In this document: piece after piece, positions 16,562 to 25,207 of the stretch
How positions within the stretch are numbered: position 1 is the first letter of the stretch
Layout of the letters: every line of letters begins with the position of its first letter
Assembly (NCBI RefSeq): GCF_003626535.1
Contig: NZ_RBAL01000022.1
Location: forward strand, 38,810-102,809
Reading direction: 5' to 3'
Source of the DNA: Streptomyces hoynatensis
GTDB taxonomy: Bacteria > Actinomycetota > Actinomycetes > Streptomycetales > Streptomycetaceae
Length of the DNA: 64,000 nucleotides
Program-made: the position numbers and the translations under genes
Notes under the pieces: generated by a model
What the model was told of the DNA's origin: nothing
What the model saw: the letters and a program-made list of their open reading frames with translations, nothing else
Database searches by the model: none

Positions 16562-18811
16562 TCAGCCCACGGGCTGCGGCTCCCGCTCGTCACGCTTCAG
16601 CGCGTCACGGCCCTTGCCGTTCGCCTCCAGGTAGCGCTCCAGGGAAGCGCCCTCCACGTCGACGTTCGGCAGGATGCGGTCCAGCCACCTGGGCAGCCAC
16701 CAGGCCCGCTCGCCGAGCAGGCCCATCAGGGCCGGGACCAGGGTCATCCTGACGACGAAGGCGTCGAGCAGGACGGCCATGCTGAGGCCGAAGCCCATCA
16801 TCTTGACCATGTCGTCGGTGGCGGTGGCCGCGAAGCTCGCGAAGACGCTGATCATGATGATCGCCGCCGCGGTGACGACCCGGGCGTTCAGCCGCAGGCC
16901 GGTGATCACCGACTGGTGCGACTCCTCGCCGTGGACGTGGGCCTCCCGCATGCGGGTCACGAGGAAGACCTCGTAGTCCATGGCGAGGCCGAAGATCACG
17001 CCCACCATGAAGATCGGCATCATGCTCATGATCGGCGCGGTCTCCTGGACCCCGATCAGGTCCTTCAGCCAGCCCCACTGGAAGACCGCGACCACGGTGC
17101 CGAGCGCGGCGAGCACCGAGAGCAGGAAGCCGAGCGCGGCCTTCAGCGGCACCAGGATCGACCGGAAGACGAGGATCAGCAGGATGAACGCCAGGCCCAC
17201 CACGAGCGCCAGGTAGGGCACGAGCGCGTCGCTCATCACCTGGTTGAAGTCGCTCTCGGCCGCGGTCTGGCCCGAGACGAGCAGCTTCGTGCCGTGCGCC
17301 TCCTCGAAGCCGGGCGCGAAGTCGTCCCTGATGCTGGAGACCAGGTCGGTGGTCTCGGAGCTGGACGGGCCCGACTTGGGGAAGGCCTGCACGGTGGCCA
17401 CCGTGCCGTCCTCGCTGACCTGCGGCGGCACCGTCGCGACGATGTCGTCGTAGCCGTCGAGTTCGGTGCGCAGGTCGTCGGCCGCCGCCGCGGCGTCGGC
17501 GCCGTTGCGGCCGTCGACCACCAGCGTCAGCGGGCCGTTGAACCCGGCGCCGAACGCGTCGGCCTGCATGTCGTACGCCTTGCGCTGCGTGGAGTCCGAG
17601 GGCTGGGTCGCGTCGCTTGGCAGGCCGAGTTCCATGCTGGCGACCGGCACGGCGAGCACGCCGAGGCCGACGATCGCGCCGATCAGCACGAAGGCGGGGC
17701 GGCGCAGGATGCCGCGGGCCCAGCGGGTGCCGAAGTTCTCCTTGCCGTTCTTGTACAGCGAGGTGGGAACGCCGGTCTCCGGGTTCTGCCGGCGCATCTT
17801 GCGGCCGAAGATCCGCTTGCCGATCATGCCGAGGGCGGCCGGCACCAGGGTCAGCGCCACCAGCACCGCGAGGGCCACGGTGGCCGCGGCGGCCAGGCCC
17901 ATCTTGGTCAGCAGCGGGACGTTGATGATCGCGAGGCCGGAGAGGGCGATGATCACGGTCAGGCCGGCGAAGACGACGGCGGAGCCCGCGGTGCCCACGG
18001 CGCGTCCTGCGGCCTCGTCGCGGCTGTGGCCCTCCATCAGCTCGGCTCGGTAGCGCGAGGAGATGAACAGCGCGTAGTCGATGCCGACGGCCAGGCCGAT
18101 CATGATGGCCAGGATGCCGGTCATCTGCGAGAGGCCGAGGGTGGCACTCAGGGCCGTGATGCCCAGCGAACCGATCATGATGCCGACCAGGGCGGTCAGC
18201 AGCGGAAGCCCGGCGGCCACCAGCGAGCCGAAGGTGATCACCAGGACGACGGCCGCGACGACGACGCCGATCATCTCGGAGGGCGGCATCTCTTCGAGCC
18301 CCATGGCGACCGGGCCGCGGGCCTCGACCGTCAGGTGGTCGGCACGCCCGTGGTCCATCGCCGTGAACAGCTGGTCGTGCATCTCGTCGGTGAGGTCGCC
18401 GTAGGTCGCGTCGTAGGTGACGGTGGCGCGGGCGGTGGAACCGTCCTCGCTGAGGGCGCCGCTCTCCGGGGCGAAGGGGTCGGAGACGTCACTGACCTTG
18501 TCCGCGCCCGCCATCTCGTCGAGGACGGACTGGACGGCGGCCTGGTTCTGCGCGGAGGAGATGTCCTGGTCGCCGGGCGCCTTGAAGACCAGGGTGGTCT
18601 CCAGCGCCGCCGAGTCGAAGTGGAACTTCGACTCCATGATGTCGAAGGCTTCCTGGGACTCCGTGCCGGGCAGGGCGAAATCGTCGTCGGGGGGCGAGGC
18701 CGCGCTGGAGGCGGCGACGCCCACGCCTATGAGCAGCAGGAGCCAGGCGAGGCCCACCCACCAGCGGCGCCTGAAGCACAGGCGGCCGAGTTTGTACAGA
18801 AACGTAGCCAC
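16562..18811 (-). CDS. MmpL family RND transporter
   Basis: The 749-residue product is an MMPL-type proton-driven exporter of lipids or other hydrophobic compounds. It begins with a TM helix (residues 16-35), then a periplasmic loop, a cluster of helices with GLAVGIDYALFISSRYR, a second loop, and a second cluster with VGVIFGLAMDYEVFLVTRMREA; these two motifs are the RND family signatures. GTG at 18811 has AGGAG upstream. It is divergent from the tricorn protease gene, with a CRP-like palindrome between. The cargo cannot be told from sequence; no polyketide or lipid synthase genes are nearby. Confidence 0.92.
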   Translation of the reverse strand: MATFLYKLGRLCFRRRWWVGLAWLLLLIGVGVAASSAASPPDDDFALPGTESQEAFDIMESKFHFDSAALETTLVFKAPGDQDISSAQNQAAVQSVLDEMAGADKVSDVSDPFAPESGALSEDGSTARATVTYDATYGDLTDEMHDQLFTAMDHGRADHLTVEARGPVAMGLEEMPPSEMIGVVVAAVVLVITFGSLVAAGLPLLTALVGIMIGSLGITALSATLGLSQMTGILAIMIGLAVGIDYALFISSRYRAELMEGHSRDEAAGRAVGTAGSAVVFAGLTVIIALSGLAIINVPLLTKMGLAAAATVALAVLVALTLVPAALGMIGKRIFGRKMRRQNPETGVPTSLYKNGKENFGTRWARGILRRPAFVLIGAIVGLGVLAVPVASMELGLPSDATQPSDSTQRKAYDMQADAFGAGFNGPLTLVVDGRNGADAAAAADDLRTELDGYDDIVATVPPQVSEDGTVATVQAFPKSGPSSSETTDLVSSIRDDFAPGFEEAHGTKLLVSGQTAAESDFNQVMSDALVPYLALVVGLAFILLILVFRSILVPLKAALGFLLSVLAALGTVVAVFQWGWLKDLIGVQETAPIMSMMPIFMVGVIFGLAMDYEVFLVTRMREAHVHGEESHQSVITGLRLNARVVTAAAIIMISVFASFAATATDDMVKMMGFGLSMAVLLDAFVVRMTLVPALMGLLGERAWWLPRWLDRILPNVDVEGASLERYLEANGKGRDALKRDEREPQPVG

Positions 18812-18927
18812 GGGGCAGGTTCTCCTGTCCGGGTGTCGTGGATGTGCGATGTAAACCTTGTGCAAGCGGAAGCGAGTCAGCTCACAGAACGGGACGCGTA
18901 AGGTCACGACCCGGGTGAGCGAACCCA

Positions 18928-18955
18928 CCCTTATGTGACTCGAATCACATAAGGG
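18928..18955. promoter_or_regulatory. Perfect CRP-type palindrome between mmpL and tricorn gene
   Basis: An 11-bp perfect inverted repeat with 6-bp spacer contains TGTGA-N6-TCACA, the CRP/FNR-family consensus. It lies about 70 bp before the tricorn start and 117 bp before the mmpL start. Streptomyces Crp sites have a GTG-N8-CAC core, which is present. A TetR-type operator is the alternative. Confidence 0.65.
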
Positions 18956-19024
18956 GCGCCACGCGAGGGTGCTGCCAGTCCGCCGAGACTTGCCGGGGCA
19001 TTCGGCGAGCCGAAGCATGGAACC

Positions 19025-22000
19025 GTGACCGCATCCCACTCATCCGCCCCGTCCCCCGCCCCCGCGCGGGAGCCCGAGGGATACCTGCGTTATCCGCACC
19101 TGCACGGCGAATTGCTGTGCTTCGTCGCGGAGGACGACCTCTGGCTGGCCCCATTGCCCGCACCCGGGCGCCCGGCCGGACGCGCGTGGCGACTAACTGC
19201 CGATCGTACCCGACTCGGTCCGCCCAGGTTTTCTCCCGACGGCCGCCACCTCGCGTTCACGAGCTGGCGCACGCTCGATCCGGAAATTCATCTCGCCCCG
19301 GTGGACGGCGGCCGGGTCGAGCAGCTCACGCACTGGGCCTCGTACGACACCAGAGTCCGCGGCTGGACGCCCGCGGGCGCCGAGGGTCCCGGCGGAATTC
19401 TCGCCGTCACCTCGCACGCGCAGCCGTTCTCGCACTTCACGCAGGCGTACACGGTGCCCCTCGCGGGCGGCCCGGGCGAGAAACTGCCCTGGGGGCCGGT
19501 CGCCGATCTCGCCATGGGCGGGCCCGAGGGCACCCACACGCTCCTGCTGACCGGGAAGGCCCCGCACGAGCCGGCCGCCTGGAAGCGTTATCGCGGCGGG
19601 GCGATCGGGAAACTCTGGCTGAACGGGAAGCGACTTCTCGCCGAGCTGAACGGGCACATTGACTGCCCCATGATCGTGGGCGACCGTATCGCTTTTCTTT
19701 CCGACCACGAAGGGATCGGAAATCTCTATTCCTGCCGGTTCGACGGCACGGAGCTGTGGCGGCACACGGACCATGCCGCGTTCTACGCCAGGAACGCGGC
19801 CACCGACGGCCGCCGGGTGGTCTACCAGTGCGCCGGGGAGCTGTGGCTGGTGGAGGAGCTGACGAGGGACTCGGCGCCGCGGCGCCTTGAGGTCAGGCTC
19901 GGCGGACCGCGCACCGGCAGGCGGCCGTACCAGGTGCAGACCTCGGACCACGTGGACTCCCTCACGGTGGACGCCACCGGGCGGGCCAGCGCGGTGGCCG
20001 TGCGCGGGGCGCTGTACTGGCTGACCCACCGGGACGGCCCGGCGCGGGCGCTGGCCGGCGGGCCCGGGGTGCGGGTGCGGCTGCCGGAGATGCTCGGGGA
20101 CACCGGCAGGCTGGCCTACCTCACGGACGCGGACGGCGAGGACGCCATAGAGGTCGCCTTCCTGCCGCGGGCGAGCGGCGGGCAGGACCCCGTCCGGCTG
20201 GCCGCCGGGCCGCTGGGCCGCGTCCGCGAGCTGACCTCCTCGCCCGACGGCTCCACCCTCGCGGTCGCCACCCACGACGGCCGCCTGCTCGTCGTCCCGG
20301 TCCCCGCGGCCCCTGACGCGGCCGGGAACGCCGAGGGTGCGGAGGACGGCGAGGGTACGGAGGACGCCGAGGACGCCGAGGACGCCGAGGACTCCGAGAA
20401 GCCCGAGGGCTCCGGGTCGCCTACGGGCGGGGCCGCCGGCCGGGCCGGGGAGGGCGCCGGCGCCGGCGAGGACGGGAACGCCGGCGAGGACGACGACGAG
20501 AACGAGAACGAGGAGGACGGCGGCGAGGAGGGCCGAGAGGAGCAGGAGGACGAGGACCAGGACGAGGAGGACGGCGAGGAAGGCGAGGACGGCGAGGACG
20601 AGGAGGACGAGGAGGACGGCGAGGACGGCCTGGGCGAGGAGGCGTTCGAGCTGATCAGGTCGGTCAACGGGCCGGTGCGGGACCTGGCCTTCTCCCCCGA
20701 CTCCCGGTGGCTGGCCTGGGCGCATCCCGGCGTGGGCCGCTCCCTCACCCAGATCAAGATCGCCCGGCTCTCGCGCCGGGAGCGGACCGTGATCGACGTG
20801 ACCGACGGCAGGTTCGAGGACGAGGAGCCGGTGTTCACCAGGGACGGCCGGTACCTGGCGTTCCTGTCCTGGCGCGGCTTCGACCCGGTCTACGACGTCC
20901 ACACCGGCGACCTCTCCTTCCCGCTCGGCTGCCGCCCCTACCTGGTGCCGCTGTCCTCCGCCACCCGCTCCCCCTTCGCGATCACGCCCGAGGGCCGCCC
21001 GGCCGCGGGCGGGCTCGACCCGGCGGACACGGCCGCCGGGGCGGGCGGTCCCGGCGACGCGAGCGAGGAGTCAGGGACCGTGCGGGTCGAGGCGGAGGGG
21101 CTCGGCGCGCGGGTCACGCCCTTCCCGGTGGCCGCCTCCAAGTACTCCTCGCTGTACCCGGTGGCCGGCGGCGGCCTGGTGTGGCTGCGCTGGCCGATCT
21201 CGGGCGCCCTCGGCGAGACCTTCGTCAACCCGGACGACACCTCGGGCAGGCCGACGCTGGAGCACTTCGACCTGGCCAAGTCCAAGCGGACCGAACTCAC
21301 CGAGGACGTCGACTGGTTCGTGCCGAGCGGGGACGGCACCCGGCTGGTGGTGAGCGACGGGAACGAGCTGCGCGCGGTTCCGGCCACCGAGTCCGCGGAC
21401 TCCGACTCCTCCGTGCACGTCGACCTGCGGCGCATCGTGCACGTCGCTGACCCGGGCGCGGAGTGGGCGCAGGCCTTCGACGAGGCGGGCCGGATCGTGC
21501 GGGACCACTTCTGGGAGCCGAAGATGTGCGGGGTGGACTGGCCCGCGATCCTCGACCAGTACCGGCCGCTGGTGGCCCGGGTGGCGAGCCCCGACGAGTT
21601 CGCGGACCTGCTGTGGGAGACGCTGGGCGAGCTCGGCACCTCCCACGCCTACGTCACCGCGGCCAGGAGCAACGAGGGCCCGCCGCACTACCAGCGCGCG
21701 CAGGGCCTGCTCGGCGCGGACTTCGCGCGGGGGGCGGACGGGTCCTGGCGGCTGACGCGCATCCTGCCGGGCGAGTCCTCCGACTCGCGGGCGCGTTCCC
21801 CGCTGGCCGGGACGGGCGTACGGGAGGGGGCGGTGCTCACGCACGTGGGCGGCCGTCCCGTCGATCCGGCGGCGGGCCCCTGGCCGCTGCTTGCGGGCAC
21901 CGGGGGAACGAGCGTGGAGCTGTCCTTCCGGGACGAGGACGGCGGGCGGCGGCGGATCGCGGTGATGCCGCTGATCGACGACCGGTCGCTGCGGTACCAG

Positions 22001-22678
22001 GACTGGGTGCGGCGGCGGCGCGCGACCGTACGGGAGTTGAGCGGCGGCAGGTGCGGCTACGTGCACATTCCCGACATGGGGGGCTCGGGCTGGGCGCAGT
22101 TCAACCGGGACCTGCGGATGGAGTTCTCCCGGCAGGCGCTGATCGTGGACGTGCGGGGCAACGCGGGCGGCCACATCAGCGAGTTGGTGATCGAGAAGCT
22201 GTCCCGCCGGGTGCTGGGCTGGGACCTGACCCGGCACGCGCAGCCGGTCAGCTACGCCTCCGACGCGCCGCGCGGGCCGGTCGTCGCCCTCGCCGACGAG
22301 GCGACCTCGTCCGACGGCGACATGATCACGGCGGCCTTCCGGCTGCTCGGCCTCGGGCCCGTGGTGGGCAGCCGCACCTGGGGCGGCGTGGTCGGGATCA
22401 CCGGCGAGCACCGGCTGGGCGACGACACGGAGATCACGGTGCCGATGAACGCGGCCTGGTTCGAGGCGCTCGGCTGGGACGTCGAGAACCACGGGGTGGC
22501 GCCCGACGTCGAGGCGGTGCGCACCCCGCTGGACTGGGCCGCGGGGCGGCCGGTCGCCCTGGAGGCGGCGGTGCGGGTGGCGCTCGACCTGCTGGAGCAG
22601 CGTCCGGCGGCCTCGCCGCCCGGCTACGAGGGCACCCCCGACCGCAGCCGCCCCACCCTGCCGCCGCGGAACGCCTGA
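19025..22678 (+). CDS. tri: Tricorn protease (S41 family) with acidic insert
   Basis: Tricorn is a large cytosolic serine protease that degrades peptides released by the proteasome. The order is beta-propeller regions (to about residue 430 and again 540-800), a PDZ-like part near 890-980, and the C-terminal S41 catalytic core with GNAGGHISELVIEKL and the nucleophile region SSDGDMITAAF (Ser1096). The GTG at 19025 starts the chain. The product is 1217 residues, longer than the roughly 1050-1070 usual in Streptomyces. The excess is an Asp/Glu-rich segment at residues 437-540 inserted between propeller blades. A strong terminator follows. I am confident of the family; the insert's role is unknown. 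Confidence 0.93.
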   Translation: MTASHSSAPSPAPAREPEGYLRYPHLHGELLCFVAEDDLWLAPLPAPGRPAGRAWRLTADRTRLGPPRFSPDGRHLAFTSWRTLDPEIHLAPVDGGRVEQLTHWASYDTRVRGWTPAGAEGPGGILAVTSHAQPFSHFTQAYTVPLAGGPGEKLPWGPVADLAMGGPEGTHTLLLTGKAPHEPAAWKRYRGGAIGKLWLNGKRLLAELNGHIDCPMIVGDRIAFLSDHEGIGNLYSCRFDGTELWRHTDHAAFYARNAATDGRRVVYQCAGELWLVEELTRDSAPRRLEVRLGGPRTGRRPYQVQTSDHVDSLTVDATGRASAVAVRGALYWLTHRDGPARALAGGPGVRVRLPEMLGDTGRLAYLTDADGEDAIEVAFLPRASGGQDPVRLAAGPLGRVRELTSSPDGSTLAVATHDGRLLVVPVPAAPDAAGNAEGAEDGEGTEDAEDAEDAEDSEKPEGSGSPTGGAAGRAGEGAGAGEDGNAGEDDDENENEEDGGEEGREEQEDEDQDEEDGEEGEDGEDEEDEEDGEDGLGEEAFELIRSVNGPVRDLAFSPDSRWLAWAHPGVGRSLTQIKIARLSRRERTVIDVTDGRFEDEEPVFTRDGRYLAFLSWRGFDPVYDVHTGDLSFPLGCRPYLVPLSSATRSPFAITPEGRPAAGGLDPADTAAGAGGPGDASEESGTVRVEAEGLGARVTPFPVAASKYSSLYPVAGGGLVWLRWPISGALGETFVNPDDTSGRPTLEHFDLAKSKRTELTEDVDWFVPSGDGTRLVVSDGNELRAVPATESADSDSSVHVDLRRIVHVADPGAEWAQAFDEAGRIVRDHFWEPKMCGVDWPAILDQYRPLVARVASPDEFADLLWETLGELGTSHAYVTAARSNEGPPHYQRAQGLLGADFARGADGSWRLTRILPGESSDSRARSPLAGTGVREGAVLTHVGGRPVDPAAGPWPLLAGTGGTSVELSFRDEDGGRRRIAVMPLIDDRSLRYQDWVRRRRATVRELSGGRCGYVHIPDMGGSGWAQFNRDLRMEFSRQALIVDVRGNAGGHISELVIEKLSRRVLGWDLTRHAQPVSYASDAPRGPVVALADEATSSDGDMITAAFRLLGLGPVVGSRTWGGVVGITGEHRLGDDTEITVPMNAAWFEALGWDVENHGVAPDVEAVRTPLDWAAGRPVALEAAVRVALDLLEQRPAASPPGYEGTPDRSRPTLPPRNA
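20338..20640 (+). repeat. In-frame acidic repeat tract within the tricorn gene
   Basis: GACGCCGAG, GAGGACGGC and similar codon runs encode Glu-Asp-Ala and Glu-Asp-Gly repeats. About 100 residues carry a very large negative charge and almost no hydrophobics. Reading frame is kept throughout. Confidence 0.8.
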
Positions 22679-22707
22679 GGGGCGGCCGAACGCCCCCGCG
22701 GGGACGG

Positions 22708-22746
22708 CGCGGCGGCCCGGGCCGGACGAGGGCCCGGGCCGCCGCG
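22708..22746 (+). terminator. Hairpin terminator after tricorn gene
   Basis: A 16-bp perfect stem (22708-22723 with 22731-22746) and 7-nt loop lie 30 bp after the tricorn stop. No U-tract is present. Confidence 0.8.
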
Positions 22747-22893
22747 GGTGCGCCCCCGGGGGCCGGGATGCGGGCTCGGGGCCGCTGTGCCACGCTGGCG
22801 ATGAGGCATGTGTTCGGTTTTCGGACATCCGCGGACGGGACCCGCCGAGGGGACGTCGCGGCATGCCGCCCCGTATGTCGAGGAGGGCAGCCG

Positions 22894-23115
22894 ATGGGTA
22901 TCGCAGACCAGTTCCGCGACCGGGCCAAGGAGCTTCAGCGGCGCGCCAAGGAGGCCATGGGCAACGACGAGGAGGCCAGGCGGCGCCGGAGTCAGATGAA
23001 GAACGACCTGCTGCAGCGCGGCAAGGAGGCGCATCGGCGCGCGGTCGACCGGGCCAGGGAGAACACCAGGGAGAACGAGCGCGGGCGGGACGAGCCGGAG
23101 GACCCCGGCCGCTGA
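22894..23115 (+). CDS. Small highly charged helical protein
   Basis: The product is 73 residues, beginning MGIADQFRDRAKELQRRAKEAM and rich in Arg, Lys, Glu and Asp, with heptad-like spacing that suggests a single amphipathic helix or coiled coil. AGGAGG lies 8 nt before the ATG. Similar proteins are widely conserved in Streptomyces next to tricorn-type genes as CsbD-like or unknown small proteins; I cannot assign a role. It has its own upstream region after the tricorn terminator. Confidence 0.8.
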   Translation: MGIADQFRDRAKELQRRAKEAMGNDEEARRRRSQMKNDLLQRGKEAHRRAVDRARENTRENERGRDEPEDPGR

Positions 23116-23117
23116 CC

Positions 23118-23140
23118 CGCCGCCGCGGCCCGCGGCGGCG
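23118..23140. terminator. Short hairpin between convergent genes
   Basis: A 10-bp perfect stem, 23118-23127 with 23131-23140, and a 3-nt loop lie between the 73-residue gene and the convergent SDR gene. It may serve both. Confidence 0.55.
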
Positions 23141-23151
23141 CCGCGGGCGGC

Positions 23152-24150
23152 TCACCCCGCGCCCCGGCCCCCGGTCCCCCCGCCGCGGTCCGGCTCCCCA
23201 CCGCGGCCCGGCTCCCCGTCTCCGCGGGGCCGCCCCGGCCCGCCCTCCCCGCCGAACTCCCCGTCCCCGCCGGGCCGTTGCGCGGCGCGCTCGGCCGCGG
23301 CCCCGCCCGGCCCGGCGAGGCCGCGCCGGGACACCCGGGACAGCGCGGGGGCGGCGCGCCGCAACTCCCGGCGCCCCAGCGGGCCGCCGGTCACCGCGGG
23401 CAGCAGCCAGCGCACCGGCACGGCCGCCCGCAGCCAGGGCTGGGCGTACACGTGCACCGCGCGGCGTTCGATGCCGGCCGCCAGGCGCCGCACGGCGGGC
23501 CCCAGCGGAGCGGTGCGGTTCACCGGCCACGGCAGCCTGGCGCGCAACTCCCGCAGCGCGGGCTCCTCGTCGGCCGCCCGCACCATGTCGGTGTCGGTCC
23601 AGCTGAGATAGGCCACGCCGACCCCCACCCCGTCCGGCGCCACCTCGGCCCGCAGGCTGTGGGCGAACGCCTCGACGGCGGCCTTGGAGGCGCTGTAGGC
23701 CGTCATCAGCGGGGCGGGGGCCAGCGCGGCGAACGAGGCGATCTGCAGGAAGTACCCGCGCCCCCGGCGCAGCGCGGGCAGGAAGGCGCGGCAGGTCACG
23801 GCCGAGCCGACGACGTTGACCTCCACCACCCGCCGCCAGGTCGCGTCCTCGGTCTCGGCGAAGAGGCCGCCCGCGCCCACCCCCGCGTTGGCCACGACCA
23901 CATCGACCCGGCCGAAGCGCCCGTCCACCTCGCGGGCCACCCGGGTCATCGCCGCCGTGTCGGTGACGTCGGCGTGCCAGTGCCCCGCCGGCCCGGGGAG
24001 CCCGGCGGCGACCCGCCCGAGCACGTCCGGCTCCAGGCCCACCAGGGCCAGGGTGGCGCCCCGGGCCGAGAGCTCACGCGCCAGGGCCGCGCCGATGCCG
24101 CGGGCCGCGCCGGTGACGACGGCCACCCGGCCCCTCAGGTCTGCGCTCAT
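23152..24150 (-). CDS. Short-chain dehydrogenase/reductase
   Basis: The NAD(P)-binding motif TGAARGIG is at residues 14-21, NAG in the middle, and the catalytic Ser (IASFAAL) and Tyr-x-x-x-Lys (YSASK) follow. The chain is 332 residues, longer than a usual SDR because the last 55 or so are Gly/Arg/Glu-rich low complexity. ATG at 24150 has AGGAGGAG at good distance. It is the third gene of the monooxygenase-hydrolase-SDR set, 115 bp after the hydrolase. The order resembles the M. tuberculosis mymA operon (monooxygenase, LipR, SDR); the substrate is unknown. Confidence 0.9.
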   Translation of the reverse strand: MSADLRGRVAVVTGAARGIGAALARELSARGATLALVGLEPDVLGRVAAGLPGPAGHWHADVTDTAAMTRVAREVDGRFGRVDVVVANAGVGAGGLFAETEDATWRRVVEVNVVGSAVTCRAFLPALRRGRGYFLQIASFAALAPAPLMTAYSASKAAVEAFAHSLRAEVAPDGVGVGVAYLSWTDTDMVRAADEEPALRELRARLPWPVNRTAPLGPAVRRLAAGIERRAVHVYAQPWLRAAVPVRWLLPAVTGGPLGRRELRRAAPALSRVSRRGLAGPGGAAAERAAQRPGGDGEFGGEGGPGRPRGDGEPGRGGEPDRGGGTGGRGAG

Positions 24151-24265
24151 CCGGCTTCTCCTCCTCGCGTCGGGTCACGGGTACGCCCCCGGCTGCCCGG
24201 CCGGGAGACGCGGGCGCCGCGCGCCCGGTCGCGTGGGCGGGGGCCTCGTGGCGGGCCTGCCGGGG

Positions 24266-25207
24266 TCACAGGTACGCGCGGGCCAGGGCGGAAAGCGCCC
24301 CGGCCACCTCCCCCGGGGCCTCGACGGGGGTCATGTGCCCGATGCCCGGCAGTTCGGTGAGGCCGTGGAGGTGCGGCAGGCGCGCGGCGATGCGGCGGGC
24401 GTGCACCGGCGGGGTGAGCCGGTCGGCCGTGCCCTGGAGGACGGCGGCCGGGACGCCGAGGCCGGGCAGCAGCCGGGCGAGGTCGAGGCGCGCCAGCACC
24501 CGGCCCCACTCGGCGCGCGGGGCGGGGGCGCAGCCGGACACGATCCGGGCGACCCGCTCGCACTGGGCGCGGGTGGCGGCCGGGCCCAGGGCGACGTGGC
24601 GGAGCAGCCGCCGGGACAGGGGGGTCACCGGGCCGAGCGGCAGCCTCGCGGTGAGGAGCAGGCGCTGGGCCAGGCGCCGCGCCGCGCCCTCCCGGAGGGG
24701 GAACACCGTGGCCAGGCCGGTGAGTTGCTCGATACCGGTGGAGCAGAGCAGCACCGCGGCGGCGTGCGCGCGCAGCGCGGGGCGCTCCGCCGCGGCCACC
24801 ACGGTCATCGCGCCCATGGAGTGCCCGGCGACGACGGCCCGGCCGCCGGGGGGCAGGGTGGCGCCGAGCACGGCGCACAGGTCGTCGGCGAGGGCCTCGG
24901 GCGAGCAGTTGCCGGGGGTGGCCGGGGAACGGCCGTGCCCGCGCTGGTCGTAGAGCACCACCCGGTGGCCGGGCAGCAGCAGCCGCAGCACCGGGTGCCA
25001 CAGGGTGGTGTCGCAGGTCCAGCCGTGGGCGAGCACCACCGTCGGCGCGTCCTCTCGGCCGTGGGTCTCGACGTGCAGCCGCGCGCCGCCGGTCGAGCGC
25101 ACGGTGAGCCGCGTCCCGGGCGGCAGCCCGGGCGGGGCCGCGGGCCGCGGGCCGGGCCGCCGCCCGCGGGGGGCGGGGAGCGGGCGGCTGCCGGTGAGGT
25201 CAGCCAC
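24266..25207 (-). CDS. Alpha/beta hydrolase (esterase-like)
   Basis: The 313-residue chain has HGWTCDTTLWHP for the oxyanion region, the nucleophile elbow GHSMGAM, and a late His in GIGHMTPVEAP. These are features of alpha/beta-fold esterases and lactone hydrolases. GTG at 25207 overlaps the monooxygenase stop by 8 bp, so the genes are cotranscribed. A Baeyer-Villiger monooxygenase followed by an esterase would turn a ketone into an ester or lactone and then cleave it. That pathway is inferred. Confidence 0.9.
   Translation of the reverse strand: MADLTGSRPLPAPRGRRPGPRPAAPPGLPPGTRLTVRSTGGARLHVETHGREDAPTVVLAHGWTCDTTLWHPVLRLLLPGHRVVLYDQRGHGRSPATPGNCSPEALADDLCAVLGATLPPGGRAVVAGHSMGAMTVVAAAERPALRAHAAAVLLCSTGIEQLTGLATVFPLREGAARRLAQRLLLTARLPLGPVTPLSRRLLRHVALGPAATRAQCERVARIVSGCAPAPRAEWGRVLARLDLARLLPGLGVPAAVLQGTADRLTPPVHARRIAARLPHLHGLTELPGIGHMTPVEAPGEVAGALSALARAYL

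Noticed and set aside
16550..18901. Plus-strand frame of nearly 800 codons opposite mmpL
   Set aside because: It is His/Asp/Gly/Arg-rich shadow sequence with no recognisable domain.
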